From Qaidamihabitans albus (GTDB taxonomy: Bacteria > Actinomycetota > Actinomycetes > Mycobacteriales > Pseudonocardiaceae): a stretch of 64,000 nucleotides of DNA. The notes beneath the pieces were generated by a model. That model was not told the origin of the DNA. It did no database searches and saw only the letters and a list, made by a program, of their open reading frames with translations. Within the stretch, counting starts at the first letter, position 1; each line of letters starts with the position of its first letter. Shown piece after piece: positions 42,268 to 50,969 of the stretch. The stretch spans positions 397,599 to 461,598 of the forward strand of contig NZ_JAEHOB010000003.1 of assembly GCF_016464705.1 (NCBI RefSeq), given 5' to 3'. Made by a program: the position numbers and the translations under genes.

Positions 42268-43386
42268 GTGCGAGTCGCCATTGTCACCGAGAGCTTCCTA
42301 CCGCAGGTGAACGGCGTGACCAACTCCGTGCTCCGCGTCGTGGAGCACCTGCGCGAGCGCGCGCACGACGTGCTGGTGATCGCGCCGGGTGCCGGGCCCG
42401 AGTCCTACCGCGGCGCACCGGTCGTGCGGGTCCCGGCTGTCGGGCTGCCGGTCGTGAACTCGCTGCCGATCGGCGTGCCCACCCGGACGGTGCTCACCGC
42501 GCTGGCCGAGTTCCGGCCGGACGTGGTGCACCTGGCCTCGCCGTTCGTGGTCGGCGCGCGCGGGCTGGCCGCGGCCAGGCGGCTCGGCGTGCCGTCGGTG
42601 GCCGTCTACCAGACCGACATCGCCGGCTTCGCCGCCGCCTACGGCCTCGGCCTCGGTGCCCGCGCCGCATGGCGCTGGGTGCGCCGCCTGCACGGCAGGG
42701 CGGACCGGACGCTGGCCCCGTCCACCCACTCGGTGCGCGAGCTGCGGCTGCACGGCGTGCCCAGGGTGCACCGCTGGGGGCGGGGCGTGGACCTCGGCCG
42801 GTTCGACCCGGACCACGCCGACAGCGCGCTACGCGCCGAGCTGGCCCCTGACGGTGAGCTGCTGGTCGGCTTCGTCGGCAGGCTCGCCCCGGAGAAGGAG
42901 GTCGAGCGCCTGGTCCCGCTGGCCGGTGTGCCGGGAGTGCGGGTCGTGGTGGTCGGCGACGGCCCCGGCCTGCCGGGCCTGCGTGAGCGGATGCCCGGCG
43001 CCGCGTTCCTCGGCGCCCGCTACGGGGCCGAGCTGGCGACGATCTACGCGAGCTTCGACGTGTTCGTGCACACCGGCCCGCACGAGACGTTCTGCCAGGC
43101 GGTGCAGGAGGCGATGGCCTCCGGGCTTCCGGTGCTCGCCCCGGCCGCGGGCGGTCCCCGCGACCTGGTGCGCTCCGGCCGCACGGGGTACCTGCTGCCG
43201 GTCGAGCCCGCCGCGTTCACGGCGGAACTGCTGGCCCGCGTGGACGAGCTGCGCGATGCCGGCGTGCGCACGCGGATGGGCAGGCTGGCGCGACGGAGCG
43301 TGCTCGGGCGCGGCTGGCCCGAGGTGTGCCAGGAGCTGATGGGCCACTACGAGGCCGTGCTCGGCGGGGTCGCGAGGGCGGCGTGA
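42268..43386 (+). CDS. mgtA: GDP-mannose-dependent alpha-mannosyltransferase (MgtA-like, GT4)
   Basis: GT4/GT-B glycosyltransferase of 372 residues. The N-terminus [28 protein letters not shown] and the C-terminal sugar-nucleotide site [32 protein letters not shown] (E-x7-E, ~270-300) match the mycobacterial MgtA type (Rv0557), which mannosylates glucuronosyl diacylglycerol and was once called pimB. Gene order menD-DUF3592-mgtA-menG is the same as in mycobacteria apart from the inserted IMPase and second transferase. GTG 42268 aligns with the family start; GTG 42259 is three codons earlier. Confidence 0.87.
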   Translation: MRVAIVTESFLPQVNGVTNSVLRVVEHLRERAHDVLVIAPGAGPESYRGAPVVRVPAVGLPVVNSLPIGVPTRTVLTALAEFRPDVVHLASPFVVGARGLAAARRLGVPSVAVYQTDIAGFAAAYGLGLGARAAWRWVRRLHGRADRTLAPSTHSVRELRLHGVPRVHRWGRGVDLGRFDPDHADSALRAELAPDGELLVGFVGRLAPEKEVERLVPLAGVPGVRVVVVGDGPGLPGLRERMPGAAFLGARYGAELATIYASFDVFVHTGPHETFCQAVQEAMASGLPVLAPAAGGPRDLVRSGRTGYLLPVEPAAFTAELLARVDELRDAGVRTRMGRLARRSVLGRGWPEVCQELMGHYEAVLGGVARAA

Positions 43387-43387
43387 C

Positions 43388-44491
43388 GTGCACATCGTCC
43401 AGCTGGCGAACTTCTACGGGCCACGCTCGGGCGGCCTGCGCACGGCGCTGCACCACCTGGGCGCCGGGTACGTCGCGAGCGGGCACCGGGTCACGCTCGT
43501 CGTGCCCGGCCCGCGGCACGCCGACGAGGAGCTGGCCACCGGCGTCCGGCGCTACTCGCTGCCCGCGCCGAGGATCCCCGGCACCGGCGGCTATCGCGCC
43601 GTCGACCCGCACCGGGTGCGCGCGGTGCTGCGCGAGCTGCGGCCGGATCGGCTGGAGGTCTCGGACCGGCTGACGTTGCGCGGGATGGGCCGGTGGGCCC
43701 GCGACCGGGGCATACCGAGCACGGTGATCTCCCATGAGCGGCTCGACCGCCTGCTGGAGCAGTTCCTGCTGCCCGCGCCGCTCGCCCGCCGGGTCGCCGA
43801 CGCCGCCAACCGCCGCCTGGCGGGCGGCTACGACACGGTGGTGTGCACCACGTCGTTCGCGCGTGCCGAGTTCGATCGGATCGCCGCGCCGAACGTGCGC
43901 CGGGTGCCGCTCGGCGTGGACCTGCGCGCGTTCACGCCGACCTTGCGCGACGACGGCTGGCGGCACGCGCTGTCCCGCGGCGCCGACGCGTTGCTCGTCC
44001 ACTGTGGCCGGCTCTCGCCGGAGAAACACGTGGAGCGCAGTGTGGACGCCGTCGCCGAGCTGACCGAGTCCGGCGTCAGTGCACGGCTGGTGGTGGCGGG
44101 CGACGGGCCGCGCCGTCATGCGCTGGAGCGCCGTGCCCGCGGGCTGCCGGTCACCTTCCTCGGCTTCGTGTCCGATCGCCCCGCGGTCGCCAGGCTGCTT
44201 GCCAGTGCGGACATCTCGCTCGCGCCGGGCCCGCACGAGACGTTCGGGCTCGCGGCGCTGGAGGCGCTGGCCTCCGGAACGCCCGTGGTGGTGTCGGCCT
44301 CATCGGCGTTGCGCGAGATCGTGGGCCCCGCCTGCGGTGCCGCGGTCGCCGATCACGCACCGGCGTTCGCGACGGCGGTCACCGCGCTGCTGGCGCGCCC
44401 GGAGAGCGCGCGCCGTGCCGCGGCCCGTGCCAGGGCAGAGGACTTCGCCTGGCCCGTGTCTGTGCGCGGGATGCTCGCCGCGCTCGGCTGA
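43388..44491 (+). CDS. GT4-family glycosyltransferase
   Basis: 367 residues, GT-B fold. N-terminus HIVQLANFYGPRSGGLRTALHHL, then the linker GRLSPEKHVERSVDAVAEL (~205) and nucleotide-sugar site PGPHETFGLAALEALASGTPVVVS (~280-303). GTG starts 2 nt after the mgtA stop, so the pair is cotranscribed. It probably adds the next sugar (mannose or glucose) to the same lipid acceptor, but donor and acceptor are not readable. Confidence 0.87.
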   Translation: MHIVQLANFYGPRSGGLRTALHHLGAGYVASGHRVTLVVPGPRHADEELATGVRRYSLPAPRIPGTGGYRAVDPHRVRAVLRELRPDRLEVSDRLTLRGMGRWARDRGIPSTVISHERLDRLLEQFLLPAPLARRVADAANRRLAGGYDTVVCTTSFARAEFDRIAAPNVRRVPLGVDLRAFTPTLRDDGWRHALSRGADALLVHCGRLSPEKHVERSVDAVAELTESGVSARLVVAGDGPRRHALERRARGLPVTFLGFVSDRPAVARLLASADISLAPGPHETFGLAALEALASGTPVVVSASSALREIVGPACGAAVADHAPAFATAVTALLARPESARRAAARARAEDFAWPVSVRGMLAALG

Positions 44492-44495
44492 CCTC

Positions 44496-44562
44496 GTGTC
44501 CGCGCCCGGCGTACACGTGTCGGCCGTCTGTGCACGCCGGTCCGTACGCGGAGCGCGGACAC
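44496..44562. repeat. 67-bp nested palindrome between the glycosyltransferase and menG
   Basis: Outer arms GTGTCCGCGC (44496-44505) and GCGCGGACAC (44553-44562) are perfect; inside, CCGGCGT at 44506 pairs with an ACGCCGG about 25 nt later. A further half-arm CGCGGACAC lies 35 nt downstream. It begins 5 nt after the glycosyltransferase stop, so it may act as terminator; sequence unrelated to the 46-bp family. Confidence 0.65.
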
Positions 44563-44616
44563 ATGTGCCGGAACCGCTGACACCGGTGCATGGCACGCGG
44601 ACACGCCGGGGGCGGC

Positions 44617-44622
44617 TAGGGT
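44617..44622 (+). promoter_or_regulatory. -10 element of a probable leaderless promoter for menG
   Basis: TAGGGT followed by exactly 6 nt and ATG 44629; no ribosome-binding site. Confidence 0.55.
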
Positions 44623-44628
44623 CGGGGC

Positions 44629-45336
44629 ATGTCCCGAGCGAGCCTGGACAAGGATCCGCGCGAAGTCGCCGCCATGTTCGACGATGTCGCCGCCGGCTAC
44701 GACCGCGCGAACTCGGTGATGACGTTCGGCTTCGACCGCCGCTGGCGCATCACCACCTCCCGGGTGCTGGACGCGCGCGAAGGCGAGAAGGTCCTCGACC
44801 TCGCGGCCGGTACGGGCGTGTCGACCCAGGAGTACACACATGCCGGCGCGTGGTGTGTGGCGGCGGACTTCTCACTCGGCATGCTCCGCAACGGCAGGCA
44901 CCGCGGCGTGCCGATGGTCGCCGCCGACGCGTTGCGCCTGCCCTTCGCCGACGAGAGCTTCGACGCCGCGACGATCACCTTCGGCGTCCGCAACTTCGTC
45001 GACACCTCCGCGGCACTCACCGAGATCGCCCGGGTCGTGCGGCCCGGCGGCAGGCTGGTCATCTGTGAGATATCCACGCCGACGAACGCCCTGATCCGGT
45101 TCGCCTACCGCAGGTTCGTGCTGCGCGCGATGACGTGGCTCGGCCGCCGCTCCTCGACCAACCCCGACGCCTACGCCTACCTGGCCGAGTCCATGCTGAA
45201 CTGGCCCGACCAGCGCGGGCTCGCCGAGATCATCGCGGCCGCGGGCTGGCGGAAGGTCGAGTGGATGAACCTCACATTCGGCGTCGTCGCGATCCACCGG
45301 GCGAGGAAACCGGCTTCCGTAGACTCGGCCGCATGA
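44629..45336 (+). CDS. menG: Demethylmenaquinone methyltransferase
   Basis: UbiE/MenG SAM-dependent methyltransferase, last core step of menaquinone synthesis. 235 residues with FDDVAAGYDRANSVMTFG (~17-34), SAM motif VLDLAAGTGVST (~58-69), FDAATITFGVRNF (~107-119) and RPGGRLVICEIS (~135). Own leaderless-type promoter. Its stop overlaps the menJ start, so methylation and side-chain reduction are encoded by one transcript. Confidence 0.95.
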   Translation: MSRASLDKDPREVAAMFDDVAAGYDRANSVMTFGFDRRWRITTSRVLDAREGEKVLDLAAGTGVSTQEYTHAGAWCVAADFSLGMLRNGRHRGVPMVAADALRLPFADESFDAATITFGVRNFVDTSAALTEIARVVRPGGRLVICEISTPTNALIRFAYRRFVLRAMTWLGRRSSTNPDAYAYLAESMLNWPDQRGLAEIIAAAGWRKVEWMNLTFGVVAIHRARKPASVDSAA

Positions 45337-46607
45337 CTCACGACGCCGAGGTCATCGTCGTCGGTGCCGGTCCAGCCGGTTCCACCGTCGCCACCTACCT
45401 CGCCCGCGCGGGCGTGGACGTGCTCCTGCTGGAGAAGACCGCCTTCCCGCGCGAGAAGGTCTGCGGTGACGGACTCACACCGCGCGGCGTCAAGCAGCTC
45501 ATCGACCTCGGCCTGGACACCAGCCAGGAGGCGGGCTGGGTGCACAGCAGGGGACTGCGCATTCTCACCGGCGAGCTCACCCTCGAACTCGACTGGCCGG
45601 ACCTCGCCAGCTACCCGGCCTACGGCGTCTCCCGCACCCGGCACGACTTCGACGACCTGCTCGCCAGAACCGCGATGAAGGCGGGCGCGCGGCTGCACGA
45701 GCGCACCACGGTCACCGGCGCGATCACCGACGAGCGCACCGGCCGGGTCGTCGGCGTGCAGGGCAAGGCGGGTGAGGACAAGCGCCCGGTCGCCTATCGC
45801 GCGCCGCTGGTGCTGGCCTGCGACGGCGTGTCCGCGCGGCTGGCGCTGTCCGTCGGCATCGACAAAGACGAGAAGCGGCCGATGGGCGTCGCCGTGCGGC
45901 GCTACTACCGGAGCCCGCGCCACGACGACCCGTTCATCGAGGGCCACCTCGAACTGTGGGACCGCAGCGACCCGGCCCGGCCGCGGCTGCTGCCCGGCTA
46001 CGGCTGGGCGTTCCCGCTCGGCGACGGCACCGTGAACGTCGGGCTCGGCATCCTGTCCACCTCGAAGGCCTTCCGCAACACCGACTATCGCGCGCTGCTG
46101 CGGTCGTGGCTGGACTCCACCCCGGAGGAGTGGGGCTACCGCGAGGAGAACGCGGTCGGCCGCATTGGCGGTGCGGGCCTGCCGATGGGCTTCAACCGCA
46201 CCCCGCACTACCGCGACGGGCTGCTGCTGCTCGGCGACGCGGGCGGGATGGTGAGCCCGTTCAACGGGGAGGGCATCTCCGCGGCGATGGAGTCCGCCCA
46301 GCTCGCCGCCGAGCACGTGGTGCAGGCGCTCGCGCGCCCGGAGGGTCCCTCCCGGGAGCGGGTGTTGCGTCGTTACCCGGAGGCGCTCGCCGAGGAGATG
46401 GGCGGCTACTACCGGCTCGGCAACGCCTTCGCCAGGGCCATCGGCAAGCCGGCCGTGATGCGGGCTGCGACGAAGTACGGGCTGCGCGTCAACCCGCTCA
46501 TCCCGCTCGTCTACAAGGGCCTCTCCGGCTGCTTCGACGCCAAGGGCGGCGACCTCGTCGACCGGCTCATCTCCGCGGCGTCCCGGCTCACCCCTGCTCC
46601 GCGCTGA
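45333..46607 (+). CDS. menJ: Menaquinone beta-isoprene reductase / geranylgeranyl reductase family flavoprotein
   Basis: FAD-dependent reductase saturating one isoprene unit of the menaquinone tail (MenJ, Rv0561c type). 424 residues: dinucleotide fold VIVVGAGPAGSTVATYLARAG (~7-27), the family motif AFPREKVCGDGLTPRGV (~38-54), and LLLLGDAGGMVSPFNGEGISAAMES (~295-319). ATGA overlap with menG. A side TAGACT box seven nt before its ATG could give an extra leaderless transcript. Confidence 0.92.
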   Translation: MTHDAEVIVVGAGPAGSTVATYLARAGVDVLLLEKTAFPREKVCGDGLTPRGVKQLIDLGLDTSQEAGWVHSRGLRILTGELTLELDWPDLASYPAYGVSRTRHDFDDLLARTAMKAGARLHERTTVTGAITDERTGRVVGVQGKAGEDKRPVAYRAPLVLACDGVSARLALSVGIDKDEKRPMGVAVRRYYRSPRHDDPFIEGHLELWDRSDPARPRLLPGYGWAFPLGDGTVNVGLGILSTSKAFRNTDYRALLRSWLDSTPEEWGYREENAVGRIGGAGLPMGFNRTPHYRDGLLLLGDAGGMVSPFNGEGISAAMESAQLAAEHVVQALARPEGPSRERVLRRYPEALAEEMGGYYRLGNAFARAIGKPAVMRAATKYGLRVNPLIPLVYKGLSGCFDAKGGDLVDRLISAASRLTPAPR

Positions 46608-46622
46608 CGTGGGATACCTCAC

Positions 46623-46636
46623 AGTACGCGCGTACT
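46623..46636. repeat. 14-bp perfect palindrome after menJ
   Basis: AGTACGCGCGTACT, 16 nt after the menJ stop. Too short for a strong terminator on its own; could be a protein-binding site. Confidence 0.45.
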
Positions 46637-46723
46637 CCAGGGCGGTGCCGAGTACGACCCGTCCTTTTTGTGCTGGTCGGCAGCGCTACGGCGATTGGAC
46701 TCCGCGGTTCGGTGTCCGAGAGC

Positions 46724-46742
46724 TTAGGTAAGCCTTATACCA
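46724..46742. promoter_or_regulatory. Iron-box-like sequence (DtxR/IdeR type)
   Basis: TTAGGTAAGCCTTATACCA matches TWAGGTWAGSCTWACCTWA at its first 14 positions and at 15 of 19 in all; the right half-site is poor. Iron control of complex I would make sense because the enzyme needs many Fe-S clusters. Low certainty. Confidence 0.3.
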
Positions 46743-46791
46743 CGGGGCTAGCGACAAGCCTGTGAGTCGCGTCCTACACTGACCCCATGCC

Positions 46792-46809
46792 TTGTGAACG
46801 GCTTCACAA
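46792..46809. promoter_or_regulatory. Rex operator (ROP) 1 upstream of nuoA
   Basis: TTGTGAACGGCTTCACAA is a perfect TTGTGAA-n4-TTCACAA inverted repeat, the Rex consensus of Streptomyces. It lies about 190 bp before the nuoA start. The rex gene is in the same window. Confidence 0.88.
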
Positions 46810-46823
46810 CTTCGACCGGAAGC

Positions 46824-46841
46824 TTGTGAACTATTTCACAA
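46824..46841. promoter_or_regulatory. Rex operator (ROP) 2 upstream of nuoA
   Basis: TTGTGAACTATTTCACAA, a second perfect Rex box, 32 bp downstream of the first (centre to centre). That is about three helical turns, so two Rex dimers would sit on the same face of the DNA. Confidence 0.88.
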
Positions 46842-46997
46842 GCAGGTGTGATTCATCGGTTGCGACAGGGGTGGTCGGGCACGCCGAGTAAGGGTGGCCT
46901 AACCCTCGGCCGTGTGATGCAGGTCCCTTAGGGTGCCGCCGAGGTAGTTGCACAAGACCACGTCCAACGCAGCGGCGCGGAAAGGATTGGTGCCGGA

Positions 46998-47420
46998 GTG
47001 TTGCTGTCGGAAGCCGCGGTAGGGGTGGTGCAGGCGCAGGAGAGTGCGGGGCCCGGCCTGGACATGTACCTGCCGTTGGTGTTGCTCTTCGCGCTCGCCG
47101 TCGCGTTCGGCGTCTTCTCCGTGCTGCTCGGACCACTCCTCGGGCCCAGCAGGTACAACAAGGCCAAGTTCTCCGCGTACGAGTGCGGCATCGAGCCGTC
47201 GCCGCAGCCGGTGGTGGGTGGTGGCCGGATGCCGGTCGCCTACTACGTCACGGCGATGCTGTTCATTCTTTTCGACATCGAGATGGTGTTCCTGTTCCCG
47301 TACGCCGTTTCGGCCGACGCTCTCGGCCTGTGGGGTGTCGTGGCGGTCACGCTGTTCATCTCGACGTTCTTCATCGCCGACATCTACGTGTGGCGGCGCG
47401 GCGGGCTGGATTGGAATTAG
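46998..47420 (+). CDS. nuoA: NADH-quinone oxidoreductase subunit A
   Basis: Membrane subunit at the junction of the peripheral and membrane arms of complex I. Three helices and the invariant Cys-bearing loop with FSAYECGIEP (~58-67). 140 residues with GTG 46998; ATG 47064 would remove a 22-residue N-terminal extension and give the more usual length. First gene of an unbroken nuoA-N operon downstream of the Rex boxes. Confidence 0.92.
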   Translation: MLLSEAAVGVVQAQESAGPGLDMYLPLVLLFALAVAFGVFSVLLGPLLGPSRYNKAKFSAYECGIEPSPQPVVGGGRMPVAYYVTAMLFILFDIEMVFLFPYAVSADALGLWGVVAVTLFISTFFIADIYVWRRGGLDWN

Positions 47421-47426
47421 CGAATC

Positions 47427-47975
47427 ATGGGTCTCGAAGAGAAGCTACCCAACGGAATCCTGTTGGCCAGCCTGGAAGGCCTGGTCAACTGGGCACGCAA
47501 GAACTCGCTGTGGCCTGCGACCTTCGGGCTCGCCTGCTGCGCGATCGAGATGATGACCACCGGCGGCTCCCGCTACGACATCGCGCGCTTCGGCATGGAG
47601 CGGTTCAGCGCGACGCCGCGGCAGGCCGACCTGATGATCGTCGCCGGCCGGGTGACGCAGAAGATGGCCCCGGTCCTGCGCCAGATCTACGACCAGATGG
47701 CCGAGCCGCGCTGGGTGCTCGCGATGGGCGTGTGCGCCTCCTCCGGCGGGATGTTCAACAACTACGCCGTCGTGCAGGGCGTGGACCACATCGTGCCGGT
47801 CGACATGTACCTGCCCGGCTGCCCGCCGCGGCCGGAGATGCTGCTCGACGCGATCCTCAAGCTGCACGCCAAGATCCAGGACGAGCCGATGGGGCCGCGC
47901 CGCGCGGCGCTGCGTGCCGCAAGCGGTGAGACCACCGAGATCGTCCCGTCGTCGATCAAGTACGCGAAGAAGTGA
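47427..47975 (+). CDS. nuoB: NADH-quinone oxidoreductase subunit B
   Basis: Carries the N2 [4Fe-4S] cluster that passes electrons to menaquinone. Cluster ligands: adjacent Cys in [11 protein letters not shown] (~36-37), Cys in [15 protein letters not shown] (~101) and Cys in PGCPPRPE (~131). 182 residues. Six nt after nuoA; its stop overlaps the nuoC start (GTGA). Confidence 0.96.
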   Translation: MGLEEKLPNGILLASLEGLVNWARKNSLWPATFGLACCAIEMMTTGGSRYDIARFGMERFSATPRQADLMIVAGRVTQKMAPVLRQIYDQMAEPRWVLAMGVCASSGGMFNNYAVVQGVDHIVPVDMYLPGCPPRPEMLLDAILKLHAKIQDEPMGPRRAALRAASGETTEIVPSSIKYAKK

Positions 47976-48742
47976 GCCCGATGCCCGAGGAGAAGCCAGA
48001 GCCCGGTGGCGAGCAGTCGAGCGCCGAACGCGCCGAGACCGGGCTGGAGCCCCGCGGCTCCGAACCCGCCCAGCCTGCGGAGCCGGTCGTCGCCGGACGG
48101 GAGCGCAAGGGCATGTTCGGTGTCTCCGGGACCGGTGACACGTCCGGTTACGGCGGCCTGCGGCTGCCCGCGTACTCGCCGCCGCCCGCCGAACGTCCCT
48201 ACGGCGGCTGGTTCGACGACTTCGCCGACGAGTTCTACGCGGCCATGTCCGACAACGGCATTCCCGCCGAGGCGATCCAGCAGGTGACCGTCGACCGCGG
48301 CGAGATCACCTTCTACGTCGACCGTGAGCACCTCGTCGCGATCTGCCGGACGCTGCGCAACGACGCGGGCCTGCGGTTCGAGCTGTGCAGCTCGGTGTCC
48401 GGTGTGGACTACGGCGAGGACGTGCCGCAGCGGCTGCACTCGGTGTACCACCTGACCTCGCTGACCTACCGGCGCCGGATCCGGCTGGAGGTCACCCTCG
48501 ACATCGAGGATGCACACGTTCCGTCCATCGTGGACGTCTACCCGACGGCCGACTGGCACGAGCGCGAGGCTTACGACATGTTCGGGATCGTCTACGACGG
48601 GCATCCCGCGCTGACCCGCATCCTGATGCCGGACGACTGGGACGGCTTTCCGCAGCGCAAGGACTACCCGCTCGGCGGGATCCCGGTGGAGTACAAGGGC
48701 GCGGAGATCCCGCCGCCCGACACGCGGAGGTCTTACTCATGA
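47972..48742 (+). CDS. nuoC: NADH-quinone oxidoreductase subunit C
   Basis: 30-kDa peripheral-arm subunit, 256 residues. Family signature [40 protein letters not shown] (~195-235; shown here in part by REAYDMFG and RKDYPLGG). A disordered Pro/Glu-rich N-terminus of ~65 residues precedes the domain. Separate from NuoD, unlike the fused NuoCD of E. coli. Overlaps nuoB and nuoD by 4 nt each. Confidence 0.94.
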   Translation: MSPMPEEKPEPGGEQSSAERAETGLEPRGSEPAQPAEPVVAGRERKGMFGVSGTGDTSGYGGLRLPAYSPPPAERPYGGWFDDFADEFYAAMSDNGIPAEAIQQVTVDRGEITFYVDREHLVAICRTLRNDAGLRFELCSSVSGVDYGEDVPQRLHSVYHLTSLTYRRRIRLEVTLDIEDAHVPSIVDVYPTADWHEREAYDMFGIVYDGHPALTRILMPDDWDGFPQRKDYPLGGIPVEYKGAEIPPPDTRRSYS

Positions 48743-50112
48743 CCACGAGCGATCGCATCGCCGAGAAGAGCACCGGCACCGACACGACGCCGGAGGGTTC
48801 GGACAGCGCTCCCTACGCCGAGTCCCGGGAGACCACCGAGGGCCGCGTCTACATGGTCAGCGGCGGGGACTGGGACGACGTCCTCTCCGACGCCACGCAC
48901 GACGAGCGCATGGTCATCAACATGGGCCCGCAGCACCCGTCCACCCACGGCGTGCTCCGGCTCGTGCTGGAGATGGAGGGCGAGACCGTCACGCAGCTGC
49001 GCTCGGTCATCGGCTACCTGCACACCGGCATCGAGAAGAACTGCGAGTACCGCACCTGGACCCAGGGCGTCACGTTCGTGACGCGGATGGACTACCTCGC
49101 GCCGCTGTCCAACGAGATGGGCTACTGCCTCGCGGTGGAGAAGCTGCTCGGGGTCGAGGTCCCGCGCCGCGCGCAGCTGCTGCGCGTGCTGCTGCTGGAG
49201 ATCAACCGGATCGCCTCGCACTTCGTCTACATCGCCACCGGCGGCATGGAACTCGGCGCCACCACCGCGATGACGCTCGGCTTCCGCGAGCGCGAGGAGG
49301 TACTGCACCTCCTCGAGTACCTCACCGGCCTGCGGATGAACCACGCGTTCATCCGGCCCGGCGGTCTCGCGCAGGACATGCCGGACGACTTCGAAGAGGT
49401 CGTCACCGAGTTCTGCAAGGTGATGGACGAGCGGCTTCCGCTCTACGACAAGATGTTCACCGGCCAGCCGATCTGGCGTAACCGGCTCAAGGGCGTCGGC
49501 TACCTGCCCGTCGACGCCTGCCTCGCGCTCGGCGTGACCGGCCCGGTGCTGCGCTCGGCCGGGATTCCGTGGGACCTGCGCAAGGTCGAGCCCTACTCCT
49601 GCTACGACGAGTTCGAGTTCGACGTACCCACCTCCAACGAGGCCGACTGCTGGGCGCGCTACCTGCTCCGCGTCGAGGAGATGCACCAATCGCTGCGGAT
49701 CATCCGGCAGGTGCTGAAGAAGCTCGAGCCGGGCCCGGTGATGGTGGAGGACAAGAAGATCGCGTGGCCCGCGCAGCTCTCCATCTCCAGCGACGGCATG
49801 GGCAACTCGCTCGAACACGTCCGCAAGATCATGGGCCAGTCCATGGAGTCGCTGATCCACCACTTCAAGCTGGTCACCGAGGGTTTCTCGGTGCCGCCCG
49901 GCCAGGTCTACGTGCCGGTCGAGTCGCCCCGCGGCGAGCTCGGCTACCACCTCGTCTCCGACGGCGGTACCCGGCCGATGCGCGTGCACGTGCGGGAACC
50001 GAGCTTCGTGAACCTGCAGGCGATGCCCGCGATGTCGGAGGGCGGCCTGGTGGCCGACGTCATCGCGGCCATCGCCTCGATCGACCCGGTTATGGGGGGA
50101 GTGGACCGATGA
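48739..50112 (+). CDS. nuoD: NADH-quinone oxidoreductase subunit D
   Basis: 49-kDa subunit forming the quinone site with NuoB. 457 residues with an N-terminal extension of ~55. [21 protein letters not shown] (quinone-site His, ~66), [21 protein letters not shown] (~119) and [16 protein letters not shown] (~394) are present. ATGA overlaps at both ends. Confidence 0.96.
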   Translation: MTTSDRIAEKSTGTDTTPEGSDSAPYAESRETTEGRVYMVSGGDWDDVLSDATHDERMVINMGPQHPSTHGVLRLVLEMEGETVTQLRSVIGYLHTGIEKNCEYRTWTQGVTFVTRMDYLAPLSNEMGYCLAVEKLLGVEVPRRAQLLRVLLLEINRIASHFVYIATGGMELGATTAMTLGFREREEVLHLLEYLTGLRMNHAFIRPGGLAQDMPDDFEEVVTEFCKVMDERLPLYDKMFTGQPIWRNRLKGVGYLPVDACLALGVTGPVLRSAGIPWDLRKVEPYSCYDEFEFDVPTSNEADCWARYLLRVEEMHQSLRIIRQVLKKLEPGPVMVEDKKIAWPAQLSISSDGMGNSLEHVRKIMGQSMESLIHHFKLVTEGFSVPPGQVYVPVESPRGELGYHLVSDGGTRPMRVHVREPSFVNLQAMPAMSEGGLVADVIAAIASIDPVMGGVDR

Positions 50113-50969
50113 CGGAGTCTTCGGAGACGCCGCGTCCTGGACCGGACCAGGCGGAGCGGACCTTCGCCCCGGCCGGTGGCGACGTCGACGTCATGGCGAT
50201 CTCGCCCGTGCGGGAAGAGGGCATGCTCGAGGAGTCCCCGCCCGACACCTCGTTTGGCCCGGACATCGCGGCGAAGGCGCGCGAGCTGGCCGGCCGGTAC
50301 CCGCAGTCGCGTTCGGCGCTGCTGCCGATGCTGCACCTCGTCCAGTCGGTGCAGGGCTACGTCAGCCAGGAGGGCATCGCGTTCTGCGCCGAGCAGCTCG
50401 ACCTCAGTGAGGCCGAGGTCAGCGCCGTGGTGACGTTCTACACGATGTACAAGCGCAGGCCCTGCGGTGAGCACCTGGTGAGTGTCTGCACCAACACGCT
50501 GTGCGCGGCGCTCGGCGGGGACGCGATCTACAGGACCCTGGGGGAGCACCTCGGGGCGGACGGGAAGCCGCTCGGTCACGAGGAGACCGCGGGCACGCCG
50601 GGGGAATCCGGCTCGGTCACGCTGGAGCACGCCGAATGCCTGGCCGCGTGCGACTTCGCGCCGGTGCTGCAGGTCAACTACGAGTACTACGACAACCAGA
50701 CGCCGGAGCGGGCGGTGGAACTCGTGGACGCGCTGCGGCGCGGCGAGACGCCCGCGCCCAGCCGGGGTGCGCCGCTGTCCGACTTCAAGTCGGTCGAGCT
50801 CCAGCTCGCCGGGTTCTTCCCGGAGGACGAGGAGACCTTCCGCGCCGACGTCGACGGGCCGTCACAGGCTACCGAGACCCTGCGCGGAGCCCAGCTGGCC
50901 GCGGACCGCGGCTGGACGGCGCCGGCGATGGCGGACGATGTTCCACTGCCGGAGGTAGAAAGCAAATGA
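50109..50969 (+). CDS. nuoE: NADH-quinone oxidoreductase subunit E
   Basis: 24-kDa subunit with the N1a [2Fe-2S] cluster: [13 protein letters not shown] (C-x4-C, ~128-133) and [13 protein letters not shown] (C-x3-C, ~177-181). 286 residues; a polar N-terminus of ~50 and a ~75-residue C-terminal tail are additional to the E. coli protein (166 residues), as in other actinobacteria. Overlaps nuoD and nuoF. Confidence 0.95.
   Translation: MTESSETPRPGPDQAERTFAPAGGDVDVMAISPVREEGMLEESPPDTSFGPDIAAKARELAGRYPQSRSALLPMLHLVQSVQGYVSQEGIAFCAEQLDLSEAEVSAVVTFYTMYKRRPCGEHLVSVCTNTLCAALGGDAIYRTLGEHLGADGKPLGHEETAGTPGESGSVTLEHAECLAACDFAPVLQVNYEYYDNQTPERAVELVDALRRGETPAPSRGAPLSDFKSVELQLAGFFPEDEETFRADVDGPSQATETLRGAQLAADRGWTAPAMADDVPLPEVESK

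Larger units (their letters stand above)
46608..46997. other. 390-bp intergenic control region upstream of the nuo operon
   Basis: No convincing coding sequence on either strand and the lowest GC content of the window. It holds, in order: a 14-bp palindrome just after menJ, an iron-box-like sequence, two perfect Rex-type operators, and about 155 bp of leader before nuoA. I see no clear -35/-10 pair. Confidence 0.8.

Noticed and set aside
46831-47191. Small minus-strand open frames in the nuo upstream region
   Set aside because: No ribosome site, biased Arg/Pro composition, and they overlap nuoA or the Rex operators.
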